A stretch of DNA of 64,000 nt from an uncultured Gemmiger sp. (GTDB lineage: Bacteria > Bacillota > Clostridia > Oscillospirales > Ruminococcaceae). Made by a program: the position numbers and the translations under genes. The notes under the pieces were generated by a model, which worked only from the letters and a program-made list of their open reading frames with translations, did not search any database and had not been told where the DNA came from. Below, in pieces: positions 36,425 to 45,663 of this stretch. The stretch lies in assembly GCA_934502625.1 (NCBI GenBank), contig CAKSUQ010000001.1, forward strand, positions 138,196 to 202,195. Direction: 5' to 3'. The number at the start of each line of letters is the position of its first letter. Positions within the stretch are counted from its first letter, which is position 1.

Positions 36425-36949
36425 TCATGTCTCGTAGGGGTCGTAGGGCGGGCGCGGCAAGATCTCCCCCACCCGCAGTGTGCGCGGGCAGAGGCCGGTC
36501 TCGGCCTCAACGAAGCCCATCAGCATCCCCATGTGCATCGCCAGATGGCGATACTGCGCCAAAATCAGCGTAAAGCGCGTCCATTCGCAATTTTCCGGAC
36601 GCTGCAGCAGGTCTTCATCGTGCAGTGAGGTCAGATAAATGGACAATTTCGCCTTGATTGTATAAAAATATTCGTCCATATCCTGCCGCGTCAGGTGGGC
36701 GGCAGGATAGATGTTCAGGTTTTGCAGCTCCGGCGTGTGTACCGGCGGCTCGACAAAATCGTTGTCCCGTGGGTTGATGAACCACTGGTCGAGCTGATGC
36801 AGCGTGTGGTAGAGGTGCTGCCACAGCGGCGCGCCGCCGTAACAGCGATCCCACAGTTCGTCGGGAATGCAGTCCATGACGTTCTGCATCTCCCACAGCG
36901 CGCGCACGGTCATCTCGGCAATGACCGCATGGTAGGAAGTTTCCCGCAC
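36425..36949 (-). CDS. DinB/YfiT-fold protein
   Basis: A four-helix-bundle protein of 174 residues from the DinB superfamily, which includes metal- and thiol-dependent S-transferases. The metal triad is plausible as His48 (in HLYHTLHQLDQW) and His135/His139 (in YRHLAMHMG). A GTG start at 36949 is chosen because the homologous region begins there and a G-rich site lies ahead; an ATG at 36913 would cut the first helix. It follows GCS2 by 46 nt. A role with a small thiol is an inference from family and neighbour. Confidence 0.75.
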   Translation of the reverse strand: MRETSYHAVIAEMTVRALWEMQNVMDCIPDELWDRCYGGAPLWQHLYHTLHQLDQWFINPRDNDFVEPPVHTPELQNLNIYPAAHLTRQDMDEYFYTIKAKLSIYLTSLHDEDLLQRPENCEWTRFTLILAQYRHLAMHMGMLMGFVEAETGLCPRTLRVGEILPRPPYDPYET

Positions 36950-36995
36950 TGGCTCCGCCCCCTTTGGCGGATAGTATGCGCGGGGCACGGCGGGG

Positions 36996-38222
36996 CTATT
37001 CGCCGCCCAGCTCGCGGATGGTCTTGCGCGCCGTGACAAGCCGCATGAACGGGGCAAGCAGGGCGCGTTCCTCCTGCGAGGGTGTGCGGCTGCGCGCCTG
37101 CATCAGCAGCCACGCCAGCTCGCTGCCGACGGGCTTGCCGTAGACCAGCGCACTGAAGCCATCCTTGCAGACGGCCAGCTTCGCGTTCATGATGTCCAGC
37201 GTCGACGCGCCGCCGTAGTGCCGCAGCACGTTTTGCAGCGCGGCCGGGCTGCCGAACACCGACTTGACCAGCTGGGCATACGCTGCGATGTAGGGCGGCG
37301 GCATGCTGTCGGCGACGCAAAGCTCGATGCTGGATTTCAGCCGTGCATCGTAGAAAAACATCGAAAGCACCTGCGCGGCCTCCCGCTGGCTGAGGTGCGA
37401 GCCGTACAGCTCCTGCGCAGTTTTGGTGCCCACCGCCTTGGCGCGGTTCATCCGCAGCGCCACGACCTGCGGCCTTGCCAGTACGTTCTGCGCATAGCGG
37501 GCGAAGCCGAAATCCGGCTCCATCAAGTGCGGCGGGATGCCGAAACGGTCGTTGTCCACGTCCCGCCGAATACGAGTGCGCACGGTGTAACTACTGGTGC
37601 GGCTGCCCTGATACACGGGTGTATTATCGCACAGCAACGCAAAAAACGGCGTCAGCAGGCAGGCCGCCCGCAGCTTGCGGACAAAGTCCTGCTCGCTGAA
37701 ATAGTCGATGGAAATGCGGGTCGCCGCTGTTGCCCGCAGAAACTGGCTGCCGTAGTCCCCCGTCGTGCGGAAATAGCGATCCAGCGCCATATCGCGTTCG
37801 CGCGGGATGAGCGCCAGTTCCTCTGCCCGGCGCGTAGGGTGATAGCCCAGCGTCCAGGCGCGCAGGCCGTGCTCGGCCAGCGTCAGCCCCAATTGCAGAT
37901 AGTAGCGGTTGTACAGGTCAAGCAGCTCCTGCACCTCCCGCTGGGGCGCAACGCCCACAGCCAGCTGGCAGGCGGGGCCGATCTGCGCCGTGTAGACCGT
38001 GCCCCGGTAGCCCATGTAGGCGCTGTCCTCGATGATGGGCGCGTCGGTCTGGCGCTGCAGTTCGCGCAGTGCCTGCTGCAATTCCGGGAAGGACACGGGG
38101 CTGCCGTCGGTGCGAGTGATGAAATGCTCGACCTCCAGCCCGACCGTCAGCCTGCCCTCCGGCTCACAGCCCGCCGCAAGATAGCCCGCCATCGTTTTGA
38201 TTTGTTCGTCCAGCTTCGCCAT
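36996..38222 (-). CDS. Glutamate-cysteine ligase-like protein (GCS2 family)
   Basis: A 408-residue carboxylate-amine ligase of the GCS2 type, which in characterised members joins glutamate and cysteine to gamma-glutamylcysteine. Visible landmarks: LTVGLEVEHFITR near the N-terminus (acidic metal ligands), ATAATRISIDYFSEQDFVRKLRAA (the T-x-S-x-H/D-type core strand) and a late DARLKSSIELCVADSMP segment. The first ATG is weakly served: GGGAG lies 13 nt upstream, but no other start is available. No glutathione synthetase gene is near, so the product may be gamma-glutamylcysteine or another gamma-glutamyl compound. Confidence 0.8.
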   Translation of the reverse strand: MAKLDEQIKTMAGYLAAGCEPEGRLTVGLEVEHFITRTDGSPVSFPELQQALRELQRQTDAPIIEDSAYMGYRGTVYTAQIGPACQLAVGVAPQREVQELLDLYNRYYLQLGLTLAEHGLRAWTLGYHPTRRAEELALIPRERDMALDRYFRTTGDYGSQFLRATAATRISIDYFSEQDFVRKLRAACLLTPFFALLCDNTPVYQGSRTSSYTVRTRIRRDVDNDRFGIPPHLMEPDFGFARYAQNVLARPQVVALRMNRAKAVGTKTAQELYGSHLSQREAAQVLSMFFYDARLKSSIELCVADSMPPPYIAAYAQLVKSVFGSPAALQNVLRHYGGASTLDIMNAKLAVCKDGFSALVYGKPVGSELAWLLMQARSRTPSQEERALLAPFMRLVTARKTIRELGGE

Positions 38223-38299
38223 AGGTGTGTTGATTCTCCCATGTGGTTGCGTTCGTTCTGTGGCTATTATACCGCGATTTCGCGCCGCTTGCAACGGTT

Positions 38300-39262
38300 T
38301 TACAGCGCACGCGCCGCCGGATAGCCGTAGGCGCTCTCCGCCGCACGGACAGCGCACAGGATGGCCTTCGCCATAACGCGGGCGGCCAGCGTGCCGACAA
38401 CGTCCTGATCGGCGGCGACCTCGCCCAGCGAGACAGCGTAGATGCTGTCGCCGTCGGCGGCCGTATGCACCGGGCGGATGGCGCGGGCGTAGCCGTCGTG
38501 CGCCATGCCCGCGATCTTGCACAGGCGGGATTTGTCGAATTTTGCGTTCGTCATCACGACACCGATCGTTGTATTGCCGACGAATTTGTTTTCCTGCACG
38601 TCGATTTTCTGCAAGGCCAGCTGCTCGGAATCGAGGAAAGTCTTGCCGTCGTCGGCCAAAAGTCCGGCGACCTTCTGCCCGTTTTCAAAGTCGTAAATGT
38701 CGCCCAGCGCGTTCACAGCCACTAACGCGCCGACTTTCAGCGCGCCGACCTGCACGGCGTAGCTGCCGATGCCGGACTTCATGCAGTGATCCATGCCCAG
38801 CAGCTTGCCGACCGTCGCGCCAGTGCCCGCGCCGTGGTTGCCGTCACGGTAGTTGCCCTGCTCGGCGTTCTGGCAGGCCGCGTAGGCCATGGCCGCGTCG
38901 GGGCGGGTGTGGGCGTCGGCGACGGTCAGGTCGAACAGATTAGATTGGCAGACGAGGGGCACTTTTGTGACGCCGACGTCGAAGCCGATGCCGCGCTCTT
39001 CGAGATAGCGCATGACGCCGCCAGCCGCGTCCAGCCCGAAGGCGCTGCCGCCCGCCAGCACAATGGCGTGGATGACCTGCGCCGCCGCCAGCGGCTTGAG
39101 CAGCTCGCTTTCCCGCGAGGCGGGGCCGCCTCCGCGCACGTCCAGCCCCGCCGGGGCTCCGTTTTCGCCCAGCAGCAACACCGTGCAGCCCGTGCCCGCC
39201 GCAGTATTTTCCGCTTGGCCGATTTTCAGGTTGTCAAAGTCCGTGATAGAAATTTCTTTCAT
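38300..39262 (-). CDS. P1 family (DmpA-like) N-terminal-nucleophile peptidase
   Basis: Serine/threonine aminopeptidase precursor of 320 residues that cleaves itself to form the active enzyme. Typical regions are DNLKIGQAENTAAGTGCTVLL, IVLAGGSAFGLDAAGGVMRYLEERGIGF, GAGTGATVGKLLG, and the processing site before Thr in NTTIGVVMTNAKF. AAAGGAA precedes the ATG at 39262. First gene of a minus-strand set that continues with GCS2 77 nt downstream. Natural substrate unknown; related enzymes act on short or beta-peptides. Confidence 0.9.
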   Translation of the reverse strand: MKEISITDFDNLKIGQAENTAAGTGCTVLLLGENGAPAGLDVRGGGPASRESELLKPLAAAQVIHAIVLAGGSAFGLDAAGGVMRYLEERGIGFDVGVTKVPLVCQSNLFDLTVADAHTRPDAAMAYAACQNAEQGNYRDGNHGAGTGATVGKLLGMDHCMKSGIGSYAVQVGALKVGALVAVNALGDIYDFENGQKVAGLLADDGKTFLDSEQLALQKIDVQENKFVGNTTIGVVMTNAKFDKSRLCKIAGMAHDGYARAIRPVHTAADGDSIYAVSLGEVAADQDVVGTLAARVMAKAILCAVRAAESAYGYPAARAL

Positions 39263-39330
39263 CGTCGTGTTCCTTTCCGTTGACGCTGGATGTTTTCTCC
39301 ATTGTATACCATCCCACGCCGCCATGCAAC

Positions 39331-39361
39331 AAAAAATCCCGCCGGGCGGGTGCGCGGCGGG
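39331..39361 (-). terminator. Terminator of the gntP locus
   Basis: Minus-strand hairpin CCCGCCG/CGGCGGG followed by ATTTTTTG, after the permease stop. Confidence 0.75.
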
Positions 39362-39388
39362 CTGCGGGGTATTTTCAGTGGGTGTACC

Positions 39389-40743
39389 TTAGGCGAAGAA
39401 GGAAATAACCAGGGCCACAAGAAATCCAATGCCGCCGACCAGCGTTTCCATAATGGTCCAAGTCTTGAGGGTTGTCTTTTCGTCCATGCCCACAAGGCTC
39501 TTGACCAGCCAGAAGCCGGAATCGTTAAAGTGGGAGCAGACCGTGGAGCCGCCCGCGATGGCGGCGGTCACGCAGGCCAGATACAGCGGGGACAGGGTGC
39601 TGATGCCGGGCATGGCGGCGATGATACCGGCGGCCATTGTCATGGCCACGGTGGAGGAACCGACCGAGATGCGAACCAGCGCCGCCACGATGAAGGCGAC
39701 CACGACCAGCGGCAGGCTGGCGGAGGCAACGGCATTGCCGATGACATCGCCCAGACCGGAGTTCTGCAGCATGTAGCGCAGCACACCGCCGCAGGCGGTG
39801 ACCAGCAGGATCATACCGGTGGGTTCCAGTGATTTGGTCATGATTTTTTCCAGCTCCTCGTTGGAATAGCCGTGCTTGTAGCCCAGCAGGAACATAGCGG
39901 CGATGACCGCGATGGTCAGGGCAACGAACGGCTCACCGAGGAATGCCAGCACGGGCTGAATGGCAGACAGGGCTGGTACGACCTTGGCAACGGAGTTGGC
40001 GATGATCAGAACCAGCGGGATCAGAATGATGCCGACGATGGCACCAAACTTCGGCAGCTTGCTTTCGTCGATATCAGCTTGGTTGGCAACCGATTCCGGA
40101 ACAGGGATAAAGTACTTCTCACCGCAGATTTTGCCCCAGATAGGACCGGCGACGATCATGGCAAAGATGCCGCAGAAGATACCGATGAGGATGACCCAGC
40201 CGAGGTCAACGCCCAGCATGGTCGCCACCAGAACGGGGCCGGGCGTCGGCGGGATAAACGCATGACCGACTGCCAGACCCGCCAGCAGCGGGATGGTGTA
40301 GAACAGCGCGGAACGGTGGGTGCGCTTTGCCAGAGAGAACGCCAGCGGGATCAGGATGATCAGACCCGCATCAAAGAACACCGGCATGGCGATGACCAGA
40401 CCCGTGATGCCCAGCGCCCAAGCGGCTTTTTCGTCACCGAATTTGCGCACCATCGTGACAGCCAGCGTCTGTGCGCCGCCGGAAACCTCCAGAATCGCGC
40501 CGAACATCGAGCCTAAGCCGACCGCAGGGCAATGCCCTTCAGGGTGTTGCCGATGCCCTCATTGACCGAGGCAACGATCTCGGTCAGAGGCATACCGGCG
40601 ATCAGTCCGATCGAGATGGCACCGACCAGAATCGAAATCATGGCCTGCACCTTACATTTAATGATGAGAACCAGCAGAATGACAAGTCCGATGACGGCAG
40701 CAAGGATCAGCCGTGTGGGGTCGAGCGTAGCAACAGCTTCCAT
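39389..40743 (-). pseudogene. GntP-family gluconate/sugar-acid permease, frameshifted
   Basis: H+-symporter of the gluconate permease family, split into two frames. The first 76 codons start at 40743 (AGGAG upstream) and run through GIGNTLKGIAL, then reach a stop at 40513. The rest, from VGLGSMFGAILEVSGGAQTLA to the end at 39389, is open in another frame. The break lies near 40523: restoring one base (CTGCG to CTGGCG) would give GIALAVGLGSMFG, which fits the family. The total length would then be normal at about 450 residues. It may be a true mutation or a base-calling error. It follows the dehydratase gene in a sugar-acid operon. Confidence 0.85.
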
Positions 40744-40787
40744 AGAATTTCTCCTTTTCTTTTTATGCAGTGTTTGGTGGAGCAGAT

Positions 40788-42575
40788 TTACTCCATATAC
40801 GCGCCCTTCATCGGGCTGACGGCGTGCTGAGAGTAGAGTTTCAGCAGACCGCTCTTGTACTTGGGTTCCTTGGGTTGCCATTTAGCGCGGCGTTCGGCCA
40901 GAATGGCCTCCATCTCGGCGGGAGTCTTAGGCTCGCCCTTGACACCAACAATGTCCAGCACGCGGTTGGGTACGTCGATCTGAATCAAATCGCCCTCCTC
41001 GACCAGTGCAATGGGACCGCCCACAGCGGCTTCGGGGCTGACATGACCGATCACGGGACCGCGGCTTGCGCCGGAGAAGCGTCCGTCGGTAATCAGCGCT
41101 ACACTGGAAGCCAGCTTGGGGTCGGCGCAGATGGCTTCGCCGGTGTAGAACATCTCCGGCATACCGCTGCCGCGCGGACCTTCATAGCGGATGAAAATCG
41201 CATCGCCGGGCTTGACCTCGCCGTGCAGAACGGCGGCAATGCAGGCTTCCTCGCTGTCGTAGGGCTTGGCGCGCAGGGTGGCTTGGAACATATTCTTGGG
41301 GCAGGCGGTGTGCTTGATGACGCTGCCTTCGGGGGCGAGGTTGCCCTTCAGGATGGCGATGCTGCCGTCGGTGCCCTTGGCGTTGTCAAAGCTGTGGATG
41401 ATATCCTCACGGGTAACGTGGATGCCGAGGTGGGCGGTCTTTTCTTTCAGAATTTCATCGCAGTGCTCATAGAAGCCGTTGCGCTTCAGCTCCTCCAAAT
41501 TCTCGCCCAGCGTCTTGCCTGTGACGGTCATCACATCGAGATTAAGCATCGACTTGATTTCCTCCATCACGCGGGGAACTCCGCCTGCATAGTAGAAATA
41601 CTGGGCAGGCCAATCGCCGGAGGGGCGGATGTTCAGCAGGTAATGCGCGCCGCGGTGCATACGGTCAAAGGTGTCGGCGTCGATTTCAATGCCGAACTCG
41701 TGCGCAATCGCGGGCAGGTGCATCGTGGCGTTGGTGGAGCCGGAAATCGCTGCGTGAACCATAATGGCGTTCTCAAAGCTCTTTTGGGTGACGATATCCT
41801 TGGCGGTGATGCCCTGTTTGACCAGCTTCATCAGCTGTGCGCCGGCATCGTAGGCAGCCTGTTTCAGTTCGGGGGCGGTGGCGGGCATCAGGGCGGTGCC
41901 GGGCAGCATCAGACCCAGAGCCTCGGCCATGACCTGCATCGTGGAGGCGGTGCCCATAAAGGAGCAGGCACCGCAGGACGGACAGGCGTTGTGCTTGTAG
42001 TAATCAAGCTGCTCGTTGGGGATGACGCCGGTCTTTTCCCATGCGTCAAACTTACCGATCTGCTCCAGCGTCAGCAGGTCGTTGATGGCGCAGGCGGGGT
42101 CGTCGACGACATACTTTTTGGGCAGGGTGTGTGCTTCCATAACGCCGCCGGTCACCATAATGGCGCTCATGTCCTTCAGGCGGCCGATGCTCATCAGCAT
42201 GGCGGGTACGGACTTGTCACAGCTGGCGATGAACACGCCGCCGTCATAGACCGTGGCGTTGGCCTGTGCCTCGACTAAGTTGACGATGGCGTCGCGGTGG
42301 GGCAGCGAGTAGTTGATACCGTCGTGACCCTGCGCAATGCCGTCGCACATATCGGTTGCGAAGTAGCGAGCCTCCTTGCCGCCGTGCTCATTGACGGCCT
42401 GCACGGCCTGCTTGACGAATTGGTCGAGGTGCGCACTGCCGGGGTGGCTGTCGCCAAACGTACTCTCCACGAAAATCTGCGGCTTGCTCAGATCCCCTAC
42501 CGACCAGCCCATGCCGATTTTCAACGGGTCATTTTCGGGTGCCAGCGTACGGACTTCCTGCGAATGAAGTTCATA
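40788..42575 (-). CDS. IlvD/Edd family dehydratase, start region frameshifted
   Basis: Fe-S dehydratase of the dihydroxy-acid/phosphogluconate dehydratase family. Cluster cysteines are visible in FATDMCDGIAQGHDG, FIASCDKSVPAML and NACPSCGACSFMGTASTM. The end SSVALITDGRFSGASRGPVIGHVSPEAAVGGPIALVEEGD is classical. The natural ATG at 42574 (GGAGG 8 nt upstream) is out of frame by one base with the body. One extra A after the ATG (giving ATGAAACTT) would restore M-K-L-H-S-Q-E-V. Otherwise translation would need the internal ATG at 42512, losing about 22 residues. The GntP and FadR-type neighbours suggest a sugar-acid substrate rather than branched-chain synthesis. Confidence 0.85.
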   Translation of the reverse strand, partial: YELHSQEVRTLAPENDPLKIGMGWSVGDLSKPQIFVESTFGDSHPGSAHLDQFVKQAVQAVNEHGGKEARYFATDMCDGIAQGHDGINYSLPHRDAIVNLVEAQANATVYDGGVFIASCDKSVPAMLMSIGRLKDMSAIMVTGGVMEAHTLPKKYVVDDPACAINDLLTLEQIGKFDAWEKTGVIPNEQLDYYKHNACPSCGACSFMGTASTMQVMAEALGLMLPGTALMPATAPELKQAAYDAGAQLMKLVKQGITAKDIVTQKSFENAIMVHAAISGSTNATMHLPAIAHEFGIEIDADTFDRMHRGAHYLLNIRPSGDWPAQYFYYAGGVPRVMEEIKSMLNLDVMTVTGKTLGENLEELKRNGFYEHCDEILKEKTAHLGIHVTREDIIHSFDNAKGTDGSIAILKGNLAPEGSVIKHTACPKNMFQATLRAKPYDSEEACIAAVLHGEVKPGDAIFIRYEGPRGSGMPEMFYTGEAICADPKLASSVALITDGRFSGASRGPVIGHVSPEAAVGGPIALVEEGDLIQIDVPNRVLDIVGVKGEPKTPAEMEAILAERRAKWQPKEPKYKSGLLKLYSQHAVSPMKGAYME

Positions 42576-42700
42576 AGGATTGCCTCCGTTTTCTGTTTGA
42601 GTATGCTGCTTATCTGATGTCTTTATTGAAATTTGTCTGCTGATATTTTGCAAGTTGTATGGGGTGGTTCCTACTATATGCCGAAATTGCAGGGGAATAG

Positions 42701-42717
42701 TTGCGCATTTTGCACAA
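42701..42717. promoter_or_regulatory. Candidate operator of the FadR-type regulator
   Basis: Near-palindrome TTGCGCATTTTGCACAA (arms TTGCGCA/TGCACAA, one mismatch), about 130 bp upstream of the dehydratase start. Binding is inferred. Confidence 0.4.
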
Positions 42718-42813
42718 TAAAACGGCCAATTTTTACACATTCAGCCGCTTTTTGTGTACTTTCTTGAGCTTGATATTCAAATCGCCACGCAAATGCATCA
42801 GATGACTTTACCG

Positions 42814-42856
42814 CAAAAAAAGCGCCGCGCTGGTCTGACAACCAGAGCGGCGCTTT
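42814..42856. terminator. Terminator after the FadR-type regulator
   Basis: Hairpin AAAAGCGCCGC/GCGGCGCTTTT with an A/T-run on both sides; ends minus-strand transcription from the regulator gene before the dehydratase leader. Confidence 0.85.
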
Positions 42857-42865
42857 TACGGCATC

Positions 42866-43579
42866 TTATTTTGTTTTTCTGCGATCCGCATCGTACAATT
42901 CTTTAATCATACGGCGGTTAAATGTCAAATGCATCGCCATGGCGTTTCGTGCCCCGATGGGGTCATGGGCCGCGATTGCCTCCATCACCATGCGGTGGGT
43001 CATAATCGTCTCGTCAATCAATTTTTTGTGGGTCACATTCACAAACATCATGACCGCTGTGTCAATGATGGGGATGAGCTGTTCGACAACCATATTTTTG
43101 CTGCTCTCCGCCACACAGGTGTGGAACGCGATGTCATCTTCAATGTAGCGGTCTCCGTCGTGAATCTTTGTTTCCACCCGCTCGCAAAGCCGCCGCAGAC
43201 GGGCAATATCCTCATCCGTCGCGTTGTTGGCAGCCATCTCTGCAATGCCAGGTTCCAGCAGCAGACGCGCATTGACAAGGTCCAGTGCCAACGCGGTTTT
43301 ATCCCGAACCGAGCTCAATCCCAACGGATCGCCCATGCCCAGCGCCGTCGTCAGCACATATGTGCCGGAGCCGCGCCGCACCTCCACAATGCCCTTGCTG
43401 GACAGCAGCTTGACGGCTTCGCGGATGGTGCTGCGCCCCACGCCGAATTTTTCGCCCAGTTCAAATTCATTGGGCAGCTTGCTGCCGGGATTCAGCGGGG
43501 CATCCAGAATATAATGATAGATTTGTTCCTCGACCTGCTCGGCCAGCAGTTTATTTTTTAGATGGGAAAATTCGTCCAT
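42866..43579 (-). CDS. FadR/GntR family transcriptional regulator
   Basis: DNA-binding repressor of 237 residues. The N-terminal winged helix includes LPNEFELGEKFGVGRSTIREAVKLLSSKGIVEVRRGSGTYV. The FCD ligand-binding domain (about residues 95-225) carries conserved metal-binding His and Asp positions: DIAFHTCVAESSKN, then THRMVMEAIAAHDPIGA with MAMHLTFNRR. This subfamily senses sugar acids or organic acids. It lies upstream of the dehydratase-permease genes on the same strand and probably controls them. Confidence 0.93.
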   Translation of the reverse strand: MDEFSHLKNKLLAEQVEEQIYHYILDAPLNPGSKLPNEFELGEKFGVGRSTIREAVKLLSSKGIVEVRRGSGTYVLTTALGMGDPLGLSSVRDKTALALDLVNARLLLEPGIAEMAANNATDEDIARLRRLCERVETKIHDGDRYIEDDIAFHTCVAESSKNMVVEQLIPIIDTAVMMFVNVTHKKLIDETIMTHRMVMEAIAAHDPIGARNAMAMHLTFNRRMIKELYDADRRKTK

Positions 43580-43607
43580 AACGAAACGCCTCGCCTTTGC
43601 AATAGTA

Positions 43608-43751
43608 TCAGGAGGAAATGTTGCGCTGCAACGTGCCGATCATCACGCAGACGGCGATGCAGTTCTCGCCTTTCTGGATGGATCCGAGCAGGTCGGTTTT
43701 AGAAAAGGCGCGAAAATCCAACACGCAGCAGTCAAGTAAACGTTTAGGCAT
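43608..43751 (-). CDS. Short ORF, probable gene fragment
   Basis: A 47-codon ORF from ATG at 43751, starting MPKRLLDCCVLDFRAFS and ending TLQRNISS. The composition (QKGENCIAVCVMIG) looks like real protein rather than random frame, but I do not recognise it. It may be the C-terminus of a decayed gene. The stop lies 29 bp before the start of the regulator gene. Probably not functional alone. Confidence 0.3.
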   Translation of the reverse strand: MPKRLLDCCVLDFRAFSKTDLLGSIQKGENCIAVCVMIGTLQRNISS

Positions 43752-43766
43752 TATAATCTTCCAAAA

Positions 43767-43868
43767 TTATTTTAAAATATATTCTGAAATCATCCGACCT
43801 ATTTTTCCAATATCTACTTTGATAAGTTTTAGATTCCATACAGAATTTTGGTTAAAATTCACAGCCAT
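43767..43868 (-). pseudogene. Internally deleted small PH-domain-like gene
   Basis: A 33-codon ORF with an excellent ribosome site (AAGGAGG, 7 nt before ATG at 43868). It reads MAVNFNQNSVWNLK and then VDIGKIGRMISEYILK. From memory of the family, these match the first and last residues of a small bacterial PH-domain protein of about 125 residues common in Clostridia; roughly 90 codons in between are missing and the frame is kept. So this seems a gene collapsed by an in-frame deletion. AT-rich compared with its surroundings. Confidence 0.5.
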
Positions 43869-43957
43869 TGCAAATCCTCCTTTTTGAATAGTTGTTTTTC
43901 CCAAAAAGTACCTGATTACATTTTATATTATCTTCAGTCAAGTTGCAATACATTACA

Positions 43958-44003
43958 GAAAAAGCCCCTGCATAAAACAGATGCCGTTTTATGCAGGGGC
44001 TTG
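43958..44003 (-). terminator. Terminator of guaA
   Basis: Near-perfect minus-strand hairpin AAGCCCCTGCATAAAAC/GTTTTATGCAGGGGCTT with TTTTTCTG tail. Confidence 0.9.
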
Positions 44004-44011
44004 GCTATTGA

Positions 44012-45556
44012 TTATTCGAGCTCGATCGTTGCCGGCGGTTTCGTGGTGTAGTCGAACATGACGCGGTTGATGTTCTTGACTTCGTTCACGATGCGGTTGG
44101 CGGCGGTGGTGATGGTCTCGGTCGGCAGGATCGTGACCTCGGCCGTCATGAAATCAGTCGTCGTGACGGCGCGCAGGGCGATAGCGTAATCGTAGGTGCG
44201 CTCGTCGCCCATGACGCCGACGCTGCGCATATTCGTCAGTGCGGCAAAATACTGGCTGGGGCGCTGGGACATCGGCAGCTTGTCGACCTCCTCGCGCCAG
44301 ATGGCATCGGCATCCTGCACGATGGCGACCTTTTCGGGCGTCACATCGCCAATAATGCGGATTGCCAGACCGGGGCCGGGGAACGGCTGACGGGCGACCA
44401 GGTATTCAGGCAGTCCAAGCTCGCGGCCGGCCTGACGAACCTCGTCCTTGAACAGGTCACGCAGCGGCTCGACGATTTCCTTGAAATCAACGTAGTCGGG
44501 CAGACCGCCGACATTGTGGTGGCTCTTGATGGTGGCAGACTCGCCGCCAAGTCCGGACTCGACCACATCGGGATAGATCGTGCCCTGTGCCAAAAAGTCC
44601 ACAGCACCGATCTTTTTAGCCTCATCCTCGAAGACGCGGATGAACTCCTCGCCGATGATCTTACGCTTGCGCTCCGGCGCGTCCACACCGGCCAGCTTCT
44701 TATAGAAACGGTCACGGGCGTCGACGCAGACGAAGTTGATGTCAAACTGACCGCCCTCGCCGAAGACCTCGCAGACCTGCTCGCGCTCGTTCTTGCGCAG
44801 CAGGCCGTGGTCGACGAATACGCAGGTCAGCTGCTTGCCGATGGCCTTCGCCAGCATGGCCGCGCAGACGCTGGAATCGACGCCGCCGGACAGGGCGCAG
44901 AGCACCTTGCCGTCGCCGATCTTCTCGCGCAGAGCCTTGACGGAGTTCTCGACGAAGGAATCCATCTTCCAGTCACCGGCACAGTGGCAGACATTATAGA
45001 CGAAGTTATGCAGAATTTGCGTACCGTTCTCGGTGTGCAGCACTTCCGGGTGGAACTGCACGGCGTAGAGGCCGCGCGCCTTATCCTGAGCGGCGGCCAC
45101 AGGGCAGTTCGGGGTGTGGGCGACAATCTTGAAGCTGGGGGCAGCCTGCTCGATGTAGTCGTTGTGGCTCATCCAGCAGACGTTCTGCGCGGGCAGCGTG
45201 TCGAACAGCGGGCTGGCGGTGTCCAGATCGACCAGCGTCTTGCCGTACTCGCGTTCCGGCGCTTTGCAGACCTTGCCGCCCAGCATGTGCATCATCAGCT
45301 GGCTGCCATAGCAGATGCCGAGGATGGGCACACCCCAATTGTAAATTTCGGGGTCGATGGTGGGCGAATCCGGCAGATAGGCGCTGTTGGGGCCGCCGGT
45401 GAAGATGATGCCCTTGGGGTTCTTGGCCTTGATCTTGGCAAGGTCAGTGCGGTACGAGTAGATCTCGCAATATACGTTGCATTCGCGGACGCGGCGGGCG
45501 ATCAGCTGATTATACTGGCCGCCGAAATCCAGAACGATAACAGTTTCCTGCTGCAT
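44012..45556 (-). CDS. guaA: GMP synthase (glutamine-hydrolysing)
   Basis: Converts XMP to GMP using glutamine and ATP. The N-terminal class I amidotransferase has the nucleophile in GICYGSQLM and the His-Glu pair in VQFHPEV. The PP-loop ATP pyrophosphatase has [12 protein letters not shown]. The C-terminal dimerisation domain ends [15 protein letters not shown] (here [10 protein letters not shown]). Length of 514 residues is normal. GGGAG precedes the ATG. Monocistronic with a strong terminator. Confidence 0.98.
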   Translation of the reverse strand: MQQETVIVLDFGGQYNQLIARRVRECNVYCEIYSYRTDLAKIKAKNPKGIIFTGGPNSAYLPDSPTIDPEIYNWGVPILGICYGSQLMMHMLGGKVCKAPEREYGKTLVDLDTASPLFDTLPAQNVCWMSHNDYIEQAAPSFKIVAHTPNCPVAAAQDKARGLYAVQFHPEVLHTENGTQILHNFVYNVCHCAGDWKMDSFVENSVKALREKIGDGKVLCALSGGVDSSVCAAMLAKAIGKQLTCVFVDHGLLRKNEREQVCEVFGEGGQFDINFVCVDARDRFYKKLAGVDAPERKRKIIGEEFIRVFEDEAKKIGAVDFLAQGTIYPDVVESGLGGESATIKSHHNVGGLPDYVDFKEIVEPLRDLFKDEVRQAGRELGLPEYLVARQPFPGPGLAIRIIGDVTPEKVAIVQDADAIWREEVDKLPMSQRPSQYFAALTNMRSVGVMGDERTYDYAIALRAVTTTDFMTAEVTILPTETITTAANRIVNEVKNINRVMFDYTTKPPATIELE

Positions 45557-45663
45557 TGAGGGGTCTCCCTTCTCTTTTATAATCCTATTGAATGATTATA
45601 GCACGTTTGTGCGGGTTTGAACAGATGGGAGCGGAAAATATTTGCGGAGTGGCTGCACCCCAG

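Noticed and set aside
40788-42575. Branched-chain amino-acid dehydratase IlvD
   Set aside because: Context with a GntP permease and a FadR-type regulator, and no ilv genes nearby, favours a sugar-acid dehydratase of the same family; not provable from sequence alone.
43618-43887. 89-codon plus-strand ORF
   Set aside because: Opposite strand reads more convincingly (ribosome site plus family-like ends at 43767-43868); the plus frame has no supported start.
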